From Sporolactobacillus sp. THM7-4 (GTDB lineage: Bacteria > Bacillota > Bacilli > Bacillales > Sporolactobacillaceae): a DNA stretch of 44,464 nt. The stretch covers positions 1 through 44,464 of the forward strand of contig NZ_SEMD01000023.1 in the NCBI RefSeq assembly GCF_004153165.1. The letters are read 5' to 3'. The notes below the pieces were generated by a model. It ran no database searches. It worked only from the letters and a program-made list of their open reading frames with translations, and was not told the DNA's origin. This document shows positions 18,838-27,950 of the stretch, piece by piece (position 1 is the stretch's first letter; each line of letters opens with the position of its first letter). The position numbers were made by a program, and so were the translations under genes.

Positions 18838-19788
18838 ATGGCCAGCTACCTGGATCCAAATTTGAAAGTGTTCAGTCTTAATTCCAACCCCGATCTCGCT
18901 AAACAGATTACGGAACATATTGGCATCGGACTCGGAAAGTGTCTGGTCTCATCATTCAGCGATGGTGAGATTCAAATCAGTATTGAAGAAAGTATCCGTG
19001 GATGTGAGGTGTATGTGATCCAGTCCACATGTGATCCTGTGAACCAGCATCTGATGGAACTTTTAATCATGATCGACGCATTGAAGCGGGCATCGGCGAA
19101 AACAATTAACGTTGTGATTCCTTATTACGGATATGCACGCCAGGACAGGAAGGCACGGGCGAGAGAACCGATTACGGCCAAACTGGTGGCCAATCTTCTG
19201 GAAACAGCCGGAGCGACCCGTGTTTTGACGATGGATCTTCATGCGCCTCAAATTCAGGGATTCTTTGATATTCCAGTGGATCAGCTGCTTGGGGTTCCAA
19301 TCCTGTCCGAGTATTTCCTGAGCAAGAAACTGGATGATATCGTTGTGGTTTCTCCTGATCATGGCGGCGTAACCCGGGCGAGGAAAATGGCCGACCGGCT
19401 GAAAGCCCCGATCGCCATTATAGACAAGAGACGTCCTCGTCCAAATGTTTCCGAAGTGATGAATATCATCGGTGACATACAGGGGAAAACAGCGATCATT
19501 ATTGATGATATCATCGATACCGCAGGAACGATCACACTGGCGGCAAATGCACTGGTTGAGCGCGGGGCGAAAAAGGTGTATGCTTGCTGTACGCATCCTG
19601 TATTATCCGGACCGGCTATCGACAGAATTCAGGATTCAGCGATCAGCGAGCTGGTTGTGACGAACACGATTCCGTTGCCTGAGCATAAGATGATCGATAA
19701 AATTGTGCAGCTGTCGGTTGCACCGCTTCTCGGCGAAGCCATTATCCGGATTCATGAGCAACTTTCCGTCAGTCGTCTGTTCGATTAA
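18838..19788 (+). CDS. prs: Ribose-phosphate pyrophosphokinase
   Basis: The 316-residue enzyme converts ribose 5-phosphate and ATP to PRPP. It has [14 protein letters not shown], the flexible loop [17 protein letters not shown] (about 97-113), [17 protein letters not shown], and the PRPP site [11 protein letters not shown] (about 221-231). PRPP feeds HprT (34433) and is the inducer of PurR (15858), so three linked functions share the window. TGGAGGG precedes the ATG. Confidence 0.97.
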   Translation: MASYLDPNLKVFSLNSNPDLAKQITEHIGIGLGKCLVSSFSDGEIQISIEESIRGCEVYVIQSTCDPVNQHLMELLIMIDALKRASAKTINVVIPYYGYARQDRKARAREPITAKLVANLLETAGATRVLTMDLHAPQIQGFFDIPVDQLLGVPILSEYFLSKKLDDIVVVSPDHGGVTRARKMADRLKAPIAIIDKRRPRPNVSEVMNIIGDIQGKTAIIIDDIIDTAGTITLAANALVERGAKKVYACCTHPVLSGPAIDRIQDSAISELVVTNTIPLPEHKMIDKIVQLSVAPLLGEAIIRIHEQLSVSRLFD

Positions 19789-19858
19789 CCGGGAGCTGAA
19801 TGTTTCTTTTACATTGGATAAAAGTGGAAGTTAATATTTGAAAAAGGAAGTGCTTGAG

Positions 19859-20479
19859 ATGGCAGATTTAAAGGCAGCCACACGCGACGATTCAAAAAAA
19901 TCAGTAACAAAGAAATTACGAAGAGAAGGAAAGATTCCATCAGTTATTTACGGAAAGACGGTTGGCAATGAATCGGTTTCGGTGAATGCGGGAGAAGTAA
20001 CGAAGCTGTTTCACAACGAAGGAAGAAATGCCGTCATTTCACTGGATGTTGACGGCAGGAAAAAGTATACGGTGATGGCCCACGAGATCCAGTACAATCA
20101 CTTAAAGGGAAAAATCCAGCATATTGATTTTCTGGAAATCAACGTAAATGAAGAAATCGATGCGGTTGTTCCGGTTGTTCTCCAGGGAAGCGAAAAAGTC
20201 GAAGCAGAAGGCAATGTTGTTAACCATCAGCTCAGTGAACTAACGATCCGTGCGCTGCCGAACGCTCTACCGAGCAACATTGAGATCGATGTTTCCGGAT
20301 TGTCTGTGGGCGACAATATTCGGATCAGTGATCTGGCAACGAATGCAAACTACAAGATTCTTGGGGATCCTGGGGATGTTGTTGTTTCCGTTTCCCATGG
20401 CGGCAAAGATTCCGCAGAAACGGAAGAAACCCCTGCAGACGAAGAAGCGCCGGCAACAGGAGAGAATGCGGCGGAATAA
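19859..20479 (+). CDS. rplY: 50S ribosomal protein L25, Ctc form
   Basis: The 206-residue protein has an N-terminal L25 5S-rRNA-binding domain (VTKKLRREGKIPSVIYGK) and the longer C-terminal TL5-like domain (about 95-185), ending in an acidic Glu/Ala tail. In B. subtilis Ctc is a stress-induced L25. I could not find a sigma-B type promoter upstream. ATG 19859 is set by AAGGAAG and by homology; an upstream TTG at 19838 is in frame but precedes the ribosome site. Confidence 0.94.
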   Translation: MADLKAATRDDSKKSVTKKLRREGKIPSVIYGKTVGNESVSVNAGEVTKLFHNEGRNAVISLDVDGRKKYTVMAHEIQYNHLKGKIQHIDFLEINVNEEIDAVVPVVLQGSEKVEAEGNVVNHQLSELTIRALPNALPSNIEIDVSGLSVGDNIRISDLATNANYKILGDPGDVVVSVSHGGKDSAETEETPADEEAPATGENAAE

Positions 20480-20504
20480 GCCGGCATTCGTATAATCAGA
20501 GAAA

Positions 20505-20535
20505 GGGGCGTAACAATCAGGTTACGTCCTTTTTC
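20505..20535 (+). terminator. Terminator after rplY
   Basis: GGGCGTAAC pairs with GTTACGTCC (one wobble), then T residues follow. The prs-rplY unit probably ends here. Confidence 0.85.
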
Positions 20536-20565
20536 ATACAGTTCTTAAGAAAGTGAGGAAGTCTC

Positions 20566-21135
20566 TTGAAGATCATCGTCGGACTGGGTAACCCGGGTTC
20601 TGAATATCAACATACGAGGCATAACATAGGTTTTGAAGTGATTGATAAACTCGCTTCCCGATATCATATTGCTTTGACAAAAAATAAGTTCAATGCCTTG
20701 TTTGGAAAAGGGATAATAGACGGTGAAGAGGTGCTGCTCGTGAAGCCGCTTACGTACATGAACGCCTCCGGAGAAGCAGTCGGGCCACTGATCCGTTTTT
20801 ACAAACTGTCCTCCAGCGATCTGCTCGTGATCCATGATGATATGGATCTTCCTGCAGGCAAAATACGGCTGAGGCAGAAAGGCAGCGCGGGCGGGCACAA
20901 TGGCCTGAAATCACTGTTCCGGCACCTTCATACCGAAGAGATTAAGCGGATCAAAGTAGGGGTCGGGCATCCCCCGGGGTCTCATGAGGAAGTCATCAAG
21001 TATGTTCTTGAAGGCTTTTCCAAAGAGGACAAGGTGCTGATCGAGCCGGCCATTAACCGGGCACAGGAGGCTGCGGCAGCCTGGCTCACGACACCGTTCC
21101 CTCAAGTAATGAATAAGTATAATGCGAATAAGTAA
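20566..21135 (+). CDS. pth: Peptidyl-tRNA hydrolase
   Basis: The 189-residue enzyme (SpoVC in B. subtilis) releases peptides from prematurely dissociated peptidyl-tRNA. It shows VGLGNPGSEYQHTRHNIGF with the catalytic His, LTYMNASGEAV, and DDMDLPAGKIRLRQKGSAGGHNGLKS. The start is TTG at 20566, forced by the conserved N-terminus KIIVGLGNPG; GAGGAAG lies upstream. In B. subtilis fin follows; here a terminator and mfd follow. Confidence 0.96.
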   Translation: MKIIVGLGNPGSEYQHTRHNIGFEVIDKLASRYHIALTKNKFNALFGKGIIDGEEVLLVKPLTYMNASGEAVGPLIRFYKLSSSDLLVIHDDMDLPAGKIRLRQKGSAGGHNGLKSLFRHLHTEEIKRIKVGVGHPPGSHEEVIKYVLEGFSKEDKVLIEPAINRAQEAAAAWLTTPFPQVMNKYNANK

Positions 21136-21210
21136 TGGAGATTAAGGGAACAATATCCCGGAAATGATTTCTATAATACGTCTGTTTGAATGAAAGCATC
21201 CAGTGTAAGA

Positions 21211-21237
21211 GCTTTGGCGGCGTGCCAAAGCGTTTTT
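21211..21237 (+). terminator. Terminator between pth and mfd
   Basis: GCTTTGGC and GCCAAAGC are perfect 8-base arms around a five-base loop, with five T residues after one base. It takes the place of the fin gene. Confidence 0.88.
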
Positions 21238-21262
21238 CGGTTTAAGAAAGCGAGGGTTGCCA

Positions 21263-24200
21263 ATGATTGGGCTGAGAACATTTTATGAGCAGAATCTGGA
21301 TGAAATTCAAACCGTTCTGGACGGATATGTCAGCGGAATGAATCAGCAGCTGGTTTCGGGATTATCCGGCAGCGCCAAGTCGCTCTGGATTTCGTCGCTT
21401 TACAGGAAGAGATCACGTACAACCGTTGTGGTCACACATAACCTCTATCAGGGCCAGAAACTGTACAATGATTTGGAAAACCTGGTAGATTCAGAGGAGC
21501 TTTATCTTTATCCGACCAATGATCTGATAGTTTCGGATCTGTCGGTCGCAAGCCCCGAATTGCTTAGTCAGCGAATAGAGGTTCTCAATCAGCTGGCTCA
21601 GGATAAAAAATGTCTGGTTATTGTTCCGGTAGCCGGGCTGAAACGGATATTGCCACCGCGCTACTTATGGAAGACTGCTCTGATTCATCTGGAGGTCGGG
21701 AAACAGATTGATCTTGAGGCACTGGTTCAGAGACTGATCTCGATCGGCTACGAAAGGGAGGCCATGGTGACCGGTCCCGGGCAATTCAGTTTACGTGGCG
21801 GAATCGTGGATATTTTCCCGCTAACCGAACAGCATCCGGTACGCATTGAACTTTTTGATGATGAGATCGATTCGGTACGCTTTTTTGACAGTGAATCCCA
21901 GCGGTCTCTGACTAAAGTAACAGACGATCTGGTGATCGGACCGGCACGGGAACTGCTTCTATATCAGGAGGAGTTTACCCGGGCGGAGGACGGACTCAGG
22001 AAGGCACTTGCCGGTACACTGTCAAAAGTTGGAATCAAAGAGGTCAAGACATTACTCAGCGAGAAGATTGGCAGGGATATTGAAGCGCTGCAAGAGAGAC
22101 AGACTTTTCAGGAAATGGCGAAATATTCAGCTCTTTTTTATGAGAAACTGACAACGATTGCCGACTACCTTCCGGACCGTTCTCTCATTATTCTGGATGA
22201 GATAAGCAGAATCCAGGAGATGACGGAGCAGCTGGATCGTGAGGAAGCCGAGTGGCAGGTTGCGATGATGAAAAAGGGTGAAATGGTCAGTGATGTTCCC
22301 TTAACCCTTGAATGGGCGAGAGTCGTTGAACATATTCACCAGCCTCTCTTACTTCTTTCCTTGTTTTTGCGCTATCATGGAGAATTTCAGCCGCAAAATG
22401 TAATCAACATGACCTGTCGATCGATGCAGAATTTTCACGGACAGATAAATCTTTTAAAATCAGAAGTCGAGCGCTGGATAAAGGCCGATTTTGCAGTCGT
22501 CTTCCTGGCAGCTGACAAGGAACGGGCTAAACGCCTTTCACAGGTTCTTGCCGATTATGGCATTCAGACCGAACGGGTTGAACCGCAAACGCTTCCATTG
22601 CACGGTGTAAGTCAGATTACGACCGGCGGACTGGACAGCGGTTTTGAACTACCGCTTAAAAAAATAGCCGTGATTACGGAAAAAGAAGTTTTTACAAAAA
22701 AGGCAGCCAAAACACCGCGCAGAGGCGGAAAAAAACTTTCCAATGCCGAACGGTTGAAAAATTACAATGAACTGAAAACAGGCGATTACGTGGTTCATGT
22801 GGATCACGGAATCGGCCGCTATGTCGGGATCGAGACACTCGAAGTCAATGGAACGCACAAAGATTATCTGCAGATTGTCTATAAAGGTAACGACAAATTA
22901 TATGTACCGGTTGAGCATATTGATCAGGTACAGAAATATGTCGGCTCCGAAGGAAAAGAACCGAAAATTTACTCTCTTGGCGGGAGTGAATGGAAAAAGG
23001 TTAAAAATAAGGCACGGTCCTCGATTCAGGACATCGCTGATGATCTGATCAAGTTGTATGCGGAGCGGGAAGCAAGTAAAGGCCATGCTTTTGTCAAAGA
23101 CGGGCCCGCTCAGCGGGAGTTTGAGGCTGCTTTTCCTTATCAGGAAACAGCCGATCAGCTTCAGGCAATAGAGGAAATCAAGAAGGATATGGAAAGCGAA
23201 AAACCGATGGACCGGCTGTTATGCGGGGATGTCGGCTACGGGAAAACTGAGGTAGCCTTGCGTGCGGCGTTTAAAGCCATAGCCGATGGGAAGCAGGTCG
23301 CTTTTCTTGTTCCGACGACGATTCTGGCTCAGCAGCACTATGAGACGACGCGGGAACGGTTTGAGAACTTTCCGGTGTCAATAGGCCTGCTCAGTCGTTT
23401 CAGATCCCGCAAAGAGCAGTCGGAAACACTTAAAGGTCTTAAAGACGGAACGGTTGACCTTGTCATCGGCACACACCGCCTGCTCTCCAAAGATGTAAAG
23501 TTCAAAGATCTGGGGCTTCTGATTGTCGATGAAGAGCAGCGCTTTGGCGTGACCCATAAGGAAAAAATCAAGCGCTTAAAAGCGAATATCGACGTTCTGA
23601 CCCTGACCGCAACACCGATCCCGAGAACGCTTCACATGTCGATACTCGGCGTCCGCGACCTGTCGATTATTGAAACGCCGCCGGAAAATCGTTTTCCGGT
23701 CCAGACGTATGTGACCGAATATAGCCATACTCTGATCAGAGAAGCCATCGAGCGGGAATTGGCCCGCGGCGGGCAAGTGTACTTTCTGTATAACCGGGTG
23801 GAAACGATACAGAGAATGGCTGAGATGATCGCTCAACTTGTACCCGATGCCGCTGTAACCTATGCCCATGGGCAGATGAAGGAGTCCGAACTTGAAGCAT
23901 CGATGATTGACTTTCTGGATGGAACGGATGACGTGCTCGTCAGCACCACAATCATCGAGACAGGTGTAGATATTCCGAACGTCAATACACTTATTGTCTA
24001 TGATGCAGACAAAATGGGGCTTTCCCAGCTGTATCAGCTGCGCGGCCGAGTCGGCCGTTCTAACCGGGTGGCATATGCATATTTTACCTATCAGCGTGAC
24101 AAGGTGATGAACGAAGTGGCCGAGAAACGGCTTCAGGCGATCAAAGAATTTACAGAGCTGGGCTCCGGATTCAAAATTGCGATGCGCGACCTGTCGATCA

Positions 24201-24814
24201 GAGGTGCCGGCAACCTGCTCGGAGCTGAGCAGCATGGGTTCATCGATTCGGTCGGTTTTGATCTTTATACGCAAATGCTGAAAGATGCGATCGCCGAGCG
24301 AAGGGGTCAGGTTCCGACAACGGAGGAGCGTCATAAAAAAGCAACGATCGAAATCGATGCTGATGCCTATATTCCAGACACGTACATTAAAGATTCGCTG
24401 CAGAAAATCGATATGTACAAACGTTTCAAGGCGGCGGACACAATGGAGTATCTGGAGGAACTGAAAGAAGAAATGATCGACCGTTTCGGCGATTACCCGC
24501 GTGAAGTGGAAGATCTGTTCAAAGTTGCTTCTTTACGCGTTATGGCGGATAAGCTGATGATTGAGGAAATCAAGCAGAAAGATGCGGAACTGATCATTCT
24601 TTTTTCGGAAATGGGCTGGAAGTCGCTTGATCGCGAGTCTCTTTTCAAGACGATCGGCCGTATGGGTCAGGGCGTGGGTCTCGGCTCAGATGGGAAGAAA
24701 ATGAGAGTAACCATTAAAAAGGACAGACGGGACGGCGCGCAGATGCTTAACGCCGCGCTTGATGCGCTAAAGGAATTTTATGAATCACAGAAGCTTGCTG
24801 AAAAGGCAGGGTAA
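21263..24814 (+). CDS. mfd: Transcription-repair coupling factor
   Basis: The 1183-residue protein removes stalled RNA polymerase and recruits UvrA. It has a UvrB-like N-terminal part (about 1-350), the RNA-polymerase-interacting domain (GDYVVHVDHGIGRYVGIETL, about 505-525), RecG-like helicase domains with Walker A GDVGYGKTE (about 655) and DEEQRFG (about 755), and the C-terminal D7 domain. ATG 21263 follows GAGGG; an in-frame TTG at 21257 is less likely. Length is typical. Confidence 0.96.
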   Translation: MIGLRTFYEQNLDEIQTVLDGYVSGMNQQLVSGLSGSAKSLWISSLYRKRSRTTVVVTHNLYQGQKLYNDLENLVDSEELYLYPTNDLIVSDLSVASPELLSQRIEVLNQLAQDKKCLVIVPVAGLKRILPPRYLWKTALIHLEVGKQIDLEALVQRLISIGYEREAMVTGPGQFSLRGGIVDIFPLTEQHPVRIELFDDEIDSVRFFDSESQRSLTKVTDDLVIGPARELLLYQEEFTRAEDGLRKALAGTLSKVGIKEVKTLLSEKIGRDIEALQERQTFQEMAKYSALFYEKLTTIADYLPDRSLIILDEISRIQEMTEQLDREEAEWQVAMMKKGEMVSDVPLTLEWARVVEHIHQPLLLLSLFLRYHGEFQPQNVINMTCRSMQNFHGQINLLKSEVERWIKADFAVVFLAADKERAKRLSQVLADYGIQTERVEPQTLPLHGVSQITTGGLDSGFELPLKKIAVITEKEVFTKKAAKTPRRGGKKLSNAERLKNYNELKTGDYVVHVDHGIGRYVGIETLEVNGTHKDYLQIVYKGNDKLYVPVEHIDQVQKYVGSEGKEPKIYSLGGSEWKKVKNKARSSIQDIADDLIKLYAEREASKGHAFVKDGPAQREFEAAFPYQETADQLQAIEEIKKDMESEKPMDRLLCGDVGYGKTEVALRAAFKAIADGKQVAFLVPTTILAQQHYETTRERFENFPVSIGLLSRFRSRKEQSETLKGLKDGTVDLVIGTHRLLSKDVKFKDLGLLIVDEEQRFGVTHKEKIKRLKANIDVLTLTATPIPRTLHMSILGVRDLSIIETPPENRFPVQTYVTEYSHTLIREAIERELARGGQVYFLYNRVETIQRMAEMIAQLVPDAAVTYAHGQMKESELEASMIDFLDGTDDVLVSTTIIETGVDIPNVNTLIVYDADKMGLSQLYQLRGRVGRSNRVAYAYFTYQRDKVMNEVAEKRLQAIKEFTELGSGFKIAMRDLSIRGAGNLLGAEQHGFIDSVGFDLYTQMLKDAIAERRGQVPTTEERHKKATIEIDADAYIPDTYIKDSLQKIDMYKRFKAADTMEYLEELKEEMIDRFGDYPREVEDLFKVASLRVMADKLMIEEIKQKDAELIILFSEMGWKSLDRESLFKTIGRMGQGVGLGSDGKKMRVTIKKDRRDGAQMLNAALDALKEFYESQKLAEKAG

Positions 24815-24910
24815 TTTTGGTTGAACATGCATAGTTTGGGCGGGGACGTCAGATAATAACGCAAGGAATATATGAACAACCTCTATTATGGAAAGTGAGG
24901 ACATCCTTGT

Positions 24911-25447
24911 ATGAAAGCAACTGGCATTGTACGCCGAATCGATGATCTGGGGCGGGTGGTTATTCCAAAAGAGATACGCCGCACGCTGCGCATTCGAGAA
25001 GGGGATCCTTTAGAAATTTTTGTTGATCATGATGGTGAAGTGATTTTAAAGAAGTACTCGCCAATGAGCGAACTGGGTGACTTTGCGAAAGAATATGCCG
25101 AATCGCTGGCGGAGCATTCGGGCAGACTGACACTGATCAGCGACCGAGACTCAGTGATTGCGGTGTCAGGCGGGACGAAAAAGGATTTTCTTGATAAAAG
25201 TATTTTGTCCGTTCCTGAACGGGCAATGGAACTTCGTCAGACCATTTTCGAGGAGCAGAGAGGCGAACCGCTGACGGAAGGCAATGAAAAGACAACAGGT
25301 CCATATGTTGTTGCGCCTATCGTAGCAGGAGGCGATCCAATAGGCACGATTATGCTGATCGCCAAGGATAATACGCCTTTCACCGAACTGGAAGCAAAGC
25401 TGGCCGAGACTGCGGCAGGTTTCCTTGGACGGCAGATGGAACATTAA
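24911..25447 (+). CDS. spoVT: Stage V sporulation regulator SpoVT
   Basis: The 178-residue protein has an N-terminal AbrB-type DNA-binding domain (MKATGIVRRIDDLGRVVIPKE to about residue 52) and a C-terminal GAF-like domain. In B. subtilis it tunes sigma-G genes in the forespore. It is the only AbrB-fold gene in this window, because abrB itself is missing from its usual place. In B. subtilis yabM, yabN and yabO follow; here a long gene-free stretch comes next. Confidence 0.95.
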   Translation: MKATGIVRRIDDLGRVVIPKEIRRTLRIREGDPLEIFVDHDGEVILKKYSPMSELGDFAKEYAESLAEHSGRLTLISDRDSVIAVSGGTKKDFLDKSILSVPERAMELRQTIFEEQRGEPLTEGNEKTTGPYVVAPIVAGGDPIGTIMLIAKDNTPFTELEAKLAETAAGFLGRQMEH

Positions 25448-25993
25448 CGATAAGCCATTTGATTTGGGGACTTTCGGCTGGGTCTGAAACCAGAAATTTT
25501 TAGAACAGGGTTGGGCAAACCGGCTATTATTGAAAGTAACCGTCTTTATTCAGAAGCATTTTCAGATAAAATCCGTGAAAAGGCGGGGGGACGTATGGTC
25601 CGCGTGAAAAAAAGGCAGACGGTCTGCCTTTTTTCATCGTTCCTGAAAAGCATTTAGCGCGTGACGGTATTCAGCGTTTAAGAAAAACACCATTTTCCGG
25701 GTTATTGAAATGTCTGAATTAAAATTACCGCATTTATCGATCTGCCTGGACCAATGGCTGCAGTTTGCGCCGGATGAACTGTGCGCCGCTCGCCGGATAT
25801 GATAAAATAAAGAAAATCAGTCTGCCCTTAAGTGATCAGAAAGTGATCGAATCATAGGATGCAAACCTTAAGCCGGCTTTTTTCATACCGGATCCTGTGC
25901 CGTAAACGGAACGGCATCTTATTTTCGTTTTGCTTTTTGAATAGACCCTGGCCATCTGTTTAAGGTGCAAATCAAAAATCGGAGGTCATGAAA
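25448..25993. other. Gene-free stretch between spoVT and HU gene
   Basis: This 546-base stretch stands where B. subtilis carries yabM and yabN. It contains a strong bidirectional terminator (25607-25635) and a weaker hairpin, TGCCGT/ACGGCA at 25898-25916, followed by T-rich sequence. A 30-codon open frame at about 25710-25802 has no ribosome site. I find no recognisable remnant of yabM or yabN. Confidence 0.55.
25607..25635. terminator. Bidirectional terminator
   Basis: GGCAGA pairs with TCTGCC around CGG, flanked by seven A residues on the left and six T residues on the right. The next genes are also on the + strand, so it most likely serves spoVT. Confidence 0.85.
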
Positions 25994-26269
25994 ATGAATA
26001 AAAATGAACTTATCCAAAAGGTTGCCGGAAAAACAGGCATTTCCAAAAAAGACACGGAAGCAGTGATCAATGAGACTCTTGAAGAAATCATTGCCGCTTT
26101 AAATAATAATGAAAAAGTACAATTTGTTGGTTTCGGCACATTTGAAGTCCGGGAGCGGGCAAGCCGTACGGGACGTAATCCTCAAACCGGCGAAGCGATC
26201 ACGATTCCGGCAACAAAAGTGCCTGGCTTCAGGGCGGGGAATAAACTCAAGGAAGCCGTAAAGAAATGA
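25994..26269 (+). CDS. HU-family DNA-binding protein
   Basis: The 91-residue protein is a full-length HU homologue: MNKNELIQKVAGKTG, then GFGTFEVRERASRTGRNPQTG and PGFRAGNKLKEAV. It bends and compacts DNA. ATG 25994 is preferred over 25988 because GGAGG lies eight bases upstream. B. subtilis has its main HU gene elsewhere, while I recall HU directly before the S4 gene as common in Clostridia. The stop overlaps rqcP by four bases, so the two are coupled. Confidence 0.94.
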   Translation: MNKNELIQKVAGKTGISKKDTEAVINETLEEIIAALNNNEKVQFVGFGTFEVRERASRTGRNPQTGEAITIPATKVPGFRAGNKLKEAVKK

Positions 26270-26526
26270 GACTCGATAAATTTTTAAAGGTCTCGCGCCT
26301 GATTAAAAGACGGACCGTGGCCAAGGAACTTGCGGACCAGGGCAGGGTGGATATCAACGGCCAGCCGGGGAAGGCAAGTTCTTCGGTGAATGTCGGCGAT
26401 GTCCTTACCTTGCATTTCGGCCAGAAGCTGGTTGAAGTCCGGATCACCCTTTTAAAAGAGAGTGTAAAGAAAGGGGAAGCCGAATCACTCTATGAAGTAA
26501 TGAACGAACGGTCTGCGGAAAACTAA
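26266..26526 (+). CDS. rqcP: RqcP (YabO), S4-domain ribosome quality-control factor
   Basis: The 86-residue protein is an S4 RNA-binding domain (MRLDKFLKVSRLIKRRTVAKELADQG) as in Hsp15/YabO. In B. subtilis RqcP works with RqcH to add alanine tails to peptides on stalled 50S subunits. It overlaps the HU stop by ATGA. The coupling to HU links it to growth-phase expression, which is only an inference. Confidence 0.93.
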   Translation: MRLDKFLKVSRLIKRRTVAKELADQGRVDINGQPGKASSSVNVGDVLTLHFGQKLVEVRITLLKESVKKGEAESLYEVMNERSAEN

Positions 26527-26611
26527 TCCGGACCGCTTTTCAATATGCGTGGGTACAAGGTTCTAAATGGGACAGCTTCCTCATAGGGTAAGAAAAAGAG
26601 GAGGGAGTCCA

Positions 26612-26917
26612 ATGAGTCAATATTACTCTCAGGTACCGCATAAAGACAAGCCCGAGCAAAACCACGATATCGTTATAAAGAACCGGAAAACGATTGAAAT
26701 TACCGGTGTCAAACATGTTGAGAGCTTTGACCATGAGGAATTTCTGCTGGAGACAGTCATGGGTTATCTTGCCGTCAAAGGTGCACAACTGAAAATGCAG
26801 AATCTTAATGTTGAGCAGGGTATGGTCGCAATTGAAGGAAAGATTTTCGAGATCAGCTATCTTGATGATCAGGATGGAGAGGCGTCAAAAGGCTTCTTCA
26901 GTAAACTGTTTAGATGA
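26612..26917 (+). CDS. yabP: YabP, sporulation protein
   Basis: The 101-residue protein shows the YabP/YqfC core (HDIVIKNRKTIEITGVKHVESFD and VMGYLAVKGAQL). In B. subtilis it is expressed in the mother cell and is needed for sporulation; its molecular role is not established. AGGAGGGAG precedes ATG 26612. An upstream in-frame start at 26567 lies before that site. The stop overlaps yabQ. I could not place a sigma-E promoter reliably. Confidence 0.92.
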   Translation: MSQYYSQVPHKDKPEQNHDIVIKNRKTIEITGVKHVESFDHEEFLLETVMGYLAVKGAQLKMQNLNVEQGMVAIEGKIFEISYLDDQDGEASKGFFSKLFR

Positions 26918-27492
26918 CACTGGATGAGCAGTTTGCATCATTGATTTTGATGGTGCTCATGGGTATGTGGATCGGTGCCTCTTTTTCCATTTATCAGCGT
27001 TTTATTCATCCGCGAAAAGGCCGGCGCTGGATCCTGCTGCTCACGGACCCTCTTTTTTGGATTGCCCAGGCCATGCTCGCTTTTGCACTGCTTCTTATCG
27101 TCAATGAAGGACAGCTGCGTCTTTATCTTATCCTGGCGGCGGCGCTCGGTTTTTCAGCATATAAGGCCATGTTTGAAAGACCTTTTATGTTTCTTTTGGA
27201 AGGGATGATCAGCGCGGTTGTCCAAACGTGGCGGATTCTCTCGAAAACGCTTTTTCACTTAATTATTTATCCTGTCTATTGCCTATTGAAGCTTGTTTAT
27301 ATATTGTGTAGAATGACAGTAAATACTATTCTTCAAAGCTTTCTTTTTCTTTTGATTTTTCCATTGAAAATCATTCGCGGGATCCTGCGGATGGTTTTAC
27401 CGGAGAGATGGCTTCTCAGCATAAAAAAATGGACAATACGGACGGAGCAGAACATCATCAAATGGATATCAATTGTGACCAGACGCAGATAG
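26914..27492 (+). CDS. yabQ: YabQ, membrane protein of spore development
   Basis: The 192-residue protein has about five hydrophobic helices (roughly residues 5-25, 39-65, 68-88, 108-132 and 137-158) and a basic C-terminal tail. In B. subtilis YabQ sits in the membranes around the forespore and is needed for cortex formation. Start ATG overlaps the yabP stop. It is the usual partner of yabP. Confidence 0.9.
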   Translation: MTLDEQFASLILMVLMGMWIGASFSIYQRFIHPRKGRRWILLLTDPLFWIAQAMLAFALLLIVNEGQLRLYLILAAALGFSAYKAMFERPFMFLLEGMISAVVQTWRILSKTLFHLIIYPVYCLLKLVYILCRMTVNTILQSFLFLLIFPLKIIRGILRMVLPERWLLSIKKWTIRTEQNIIKWISIVTRRR

Positions 27493-27502
27493 GAGGGCGG
27501 TC

Positions 27503-27883
27503 ATGGAAAACGCGCGTAATCAGCGGGTAACACAAATCCAGACGGATTATGTGCAGTCTCAGGAATTGATCAGGAAAAGAAAAATCAAGCGCCGCAGAGG
27601 ATTGATCCGGCGTTTGGCGGCTTTTGCCCTGGTATTCACTGTTGTCTGTTTTTTAATGGTTTCCTCCCTCGTCTCACAGTCAAACAAACTGAATACGGCT
27701 GTTGCACAGAAAACAGATCTTCAGAAGAAACTGAAGGCGTCATCCGATGATGCCAGACAGTTAAAACAGCGGATTCGTCTGTTACATGACAAACAATATA
27801 TCGGCGAGATCGCCAGACGTGATTATCTTTTATCCGGGAAAGGTGAAATCATTTTTTCAAAACCCGATCATAACAAGCATTGA
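27503..27883 (+). CDS. divIC: Cell division protein DivIC
   Basis: The 126-residue bitopic protein has a basic cytoplasmic N-terminus (KRKIKRRRG), one membrane helix (about residues 38-57), then a coiled coil (about 60-95) and a short extracellular end with ARRDYLLSGKGEIIF, typical of the septum formation initiator family. It works with DivIB and FtsL at the division septum. The stop codon overlaps the -35 box of the yabR promoter. Confidence 0.94.
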   Translation: MENARNQRVTQIQTDYVQSQELIRKRKIKRRRGLIRRLAAFALVFTVVCFLMVSSLVSQSNKLNTAVAQKTDLQKKLKASSDDARQLKQRIRLLHDKQYIGEIARRDYLLSGKGEIIFSKPDHNKH

Positions 27884-27909
27884 CAGGCTCTTTTTTTGCT
27901 ATGTATAAT
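27880..27909 (+). promoter_or_regulatory. Sigma-A promoter of yabR
   Basis: TTGACA and TATAAT match consensus with 18 bases between. The -35 box shares the divIC stop codon. Confidence 0.82.
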
Positions 27910-27950
27910 AAAATAATTAGAGATACCATTTTAGGAGGAAGCATTTTTTT

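Noticed and set aside
19801-19858. Sigma-B promoter for ctc
   Set aside because: No GTTT and GGGTAT pair with proper spacing could be found.
23576-24334. 252-codon open frame on the minus strand within mfd
   Set aside because: It lies fully opposite a conserved helicase domain, has no known family features and follows from the codon use of mfd.
25710-25802. 30-codon frame MSELKLPHLS in the spoVT-HU gap
   Set aside because: No ribosome site, no promoter that fits, and short enough to be random.
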